Positions 63,138 through 64,000 of a stretch of DNA of 64,000 nucleotides are shown one piece after another. Origin of the DNA: Mesobacillus foraminis (GTDB lineage: Bacteria > Bacillota > Bacilli > Bacillales > Cytobacillaceae); assembly GCF_004340465.1 (NCBI RefSeq), contig NZ_SLVV01000003.1, positions 420,982 to 484,981 of the forward strand, in the 5' to 3' direction. The position numbers and the translations under genes are program-made. The notes under the pieces were generated by a model, which did no database searches, had not been told where the DNA came from, and saw nothing but the letters and a program-made list of their open reading frames with translations. Positions within the stretch are counted from its first letter, which is position 1; each line of letters begins with the position of its first letter.

Positions 63138-63983
63138 TTGATTACCATCGGATTGACTGGCTGGGGGGATCATGACAGCTTGTACAATGGAAAGGTTGCC
63201 CCGCGTGACAAATTAAAAGAGTATTCGGCTTATTTTCCTGTTGTGGAAGTGGATGCATCCTTTTATGCTGTTCAGCCTGCTAAAAATGCGGAGAGATGGG
63301 TTCGGGAAACTCCTGATACGTTTCAGTTCATTGTAAAGGCATATCAGGGAATGACCGGGCATCAGCGGGGAGAAATTCCTTTTACAAGCAAAAGTGAAAT
63401 GTTTCAGGCCTTTCTGGATTCCCTGCAGCCATACAAAGAAGCTTCCAAACTATCAATGGTTTTATTCCAGTTTCCTCCGTGGTTTGATTGTCAAAGGGAA
63501 AACGTAGAGCTGTTGAGATGGTGCCGTGATAAAATGGGGGATATCCCTTGTGCCCTGGAATTTCGCCATCAGTCATGGTTTAAGGATGACATGAAGACAA
63601 AGACACTGGATTTCATGAGAAATGAAAATTGGATCCATAGCGTCTGTGATGAACCTCAAGCCGGAGAAGGTTCGGTTCCGACCATCCTGGAAGCTACGAC
63701 TCCTGACAAGATACTGGTTCGTTTTCATGGCAGGAATGTGCATGGCTGGAATTATAAATCGGGACAGAACTGGCGGGACGTGCGCTACCTGTACCGTTAT
63801 AATGAGAAGGAACTGGCGGACTGGGCAAATAATCTAAAAGAACTAGAAAAACAGACAGATAACGTCATCGCTGTGTTCAACAATAATTCCGGAGGGGACG
63901 CAGCTGATAATGCATTGCAAATGATGAAAATGCTTGATATTGAATACAGCGGCCTGAATCCGAGGCAGCTTGATCTGTTTTAA
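63138..63983 (+). CDS. yunF: DUF72 (YecE/YunF-like) protein
   Basis: The 281-residue TIM-barrel-type DUF72 protein contains TIGLTGWGDHDSLYNGKVAPRDKLKEYSAYFPVVEVDASFYAVQP, FIVKAYQGMTGHQRGE, ALEFRHQSWF and VRFHGRN, and ends GLNPRQLDLF, typical of the YecE/YunF family. The start is TTG at 63138, 6 nt after GGAGGTG. The ATG at 63123 is upstream of that site. The function is unknown; the family is widespread and conserved next to Fe-S genes in some Bacillaceae. Confidence 0.9.
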   Translation: MITIGLTGWGDHDSLYNGKVAPRDKLKEYSAYFPVVEVDASFYAVQPAKNAERWVRETPDTFQFIVKAYQGMTGHQRGEIPFTSKSEMFQAFLDSLQPYKEASKLSMVLFQFPPWFDCQRENVELLRWCRDKMGDIPCALEFRHQSWFKDDMKTKTLDFMRNENWIHSVCDEPQAGEGSVPTILEATTPDKILVRFHGRNVHGWNYKSGQNWRDVRYLYRYNEKELADWANNLKELEKQTDNVIAVFNNNSGGDAADNALQMMKMLDIEYSGLNPRQLDLF

Positions 63984-64000
63984 TAAAGGAATGAGACGAG

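Overview
The window reads as a chromosomal segment of a spore-forming Bacillaceae species related to Bacillus/Mesobacillus. The evidence is a GerA-type germination operon, YuzL and other spore-type small proteins, strong AAGGAGG-type ribosome binding sites, frequent TTG/GTG starts, S-box (SAM) riboswitches, Fur and FadR operators, and a right half that follows the B. subtilis yus/suf gene neighbourhoods (fadN-fadA-fadE, yusI, gcvH, yusG, yusF, yusE, metNIQ, sufCDSUB). No phage, insertion sequence, CRISPR array, rRNA or tRNA was seen.

Layout. 1-10.4 kb: end of an MMPL exporter, a glycerate kinase with an SLC13-type anion transporter, two PhoA-type alkaline phosphatases flanking a YeeE/YedE (TsuA-like) sulfur transporter, a lipoprotein, and a 52-bp-period tandem repeat array. 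10.5-19 kb: a two-component system followed by two PepSY proteins whose upstream regions share 11-bp-spaced CTCAT repeats, then Ohr, a HesB-like protein, an oxidoreductase, a zinc alcohol dehydrogenase, a MITE-like repeat and BrnQ. 19-30 kb: a tungsten-flavoured region. It has a MoaD-like protein, a second small Gly-Gly-tailed protein, aldehyde ferredoxin oxidoreductase and a ThiF/MoeB-like adenylyltransferase. After a class D sortase with its acidic substrate and a benzil-reductase-like SDR come tungstate transporter genes tupABC with their regulator. 30.6 kb: a short gene with an in-frame UGA at the expected cysteine position, followed by a SECIS-like hairpin and a terminator. I read it as a HesB-like selenoprotein. 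31-41 kb: RodA, the gerA-type operon, and a Fur-controlled siderophore uptake cluster with a FhuF-like reductase. 41-49 kb: proline dehydrogenase, a second 52-bp array, YuzL, and the FadR-controlled beta-oxidation operon. 49-64 kb: small yus genes, S-box/metY, S-box/metNIQ, the suf Fe-S assembly operon, and a DUF72 protein.

How it fits together. Several modules concern metal and sulfur cofactors: Fe uptake, Suf assembly, HesB-like proteins, thiosulfate-type sulfur uptake, methionine/cysteine metabolism, and tungstate uptake feeding an AOR with a pterin-sulfur carrier. The most notable unlisted signals are the probable selenoprotein (30624-30899), two non-coding arrays of different sequence with the same 52-bp period (9540-10381 and 42541-42904), and the phased CTCAT repeats ahead of both PepSY genes. 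All product assignments are from reading motifs; no database search was run.
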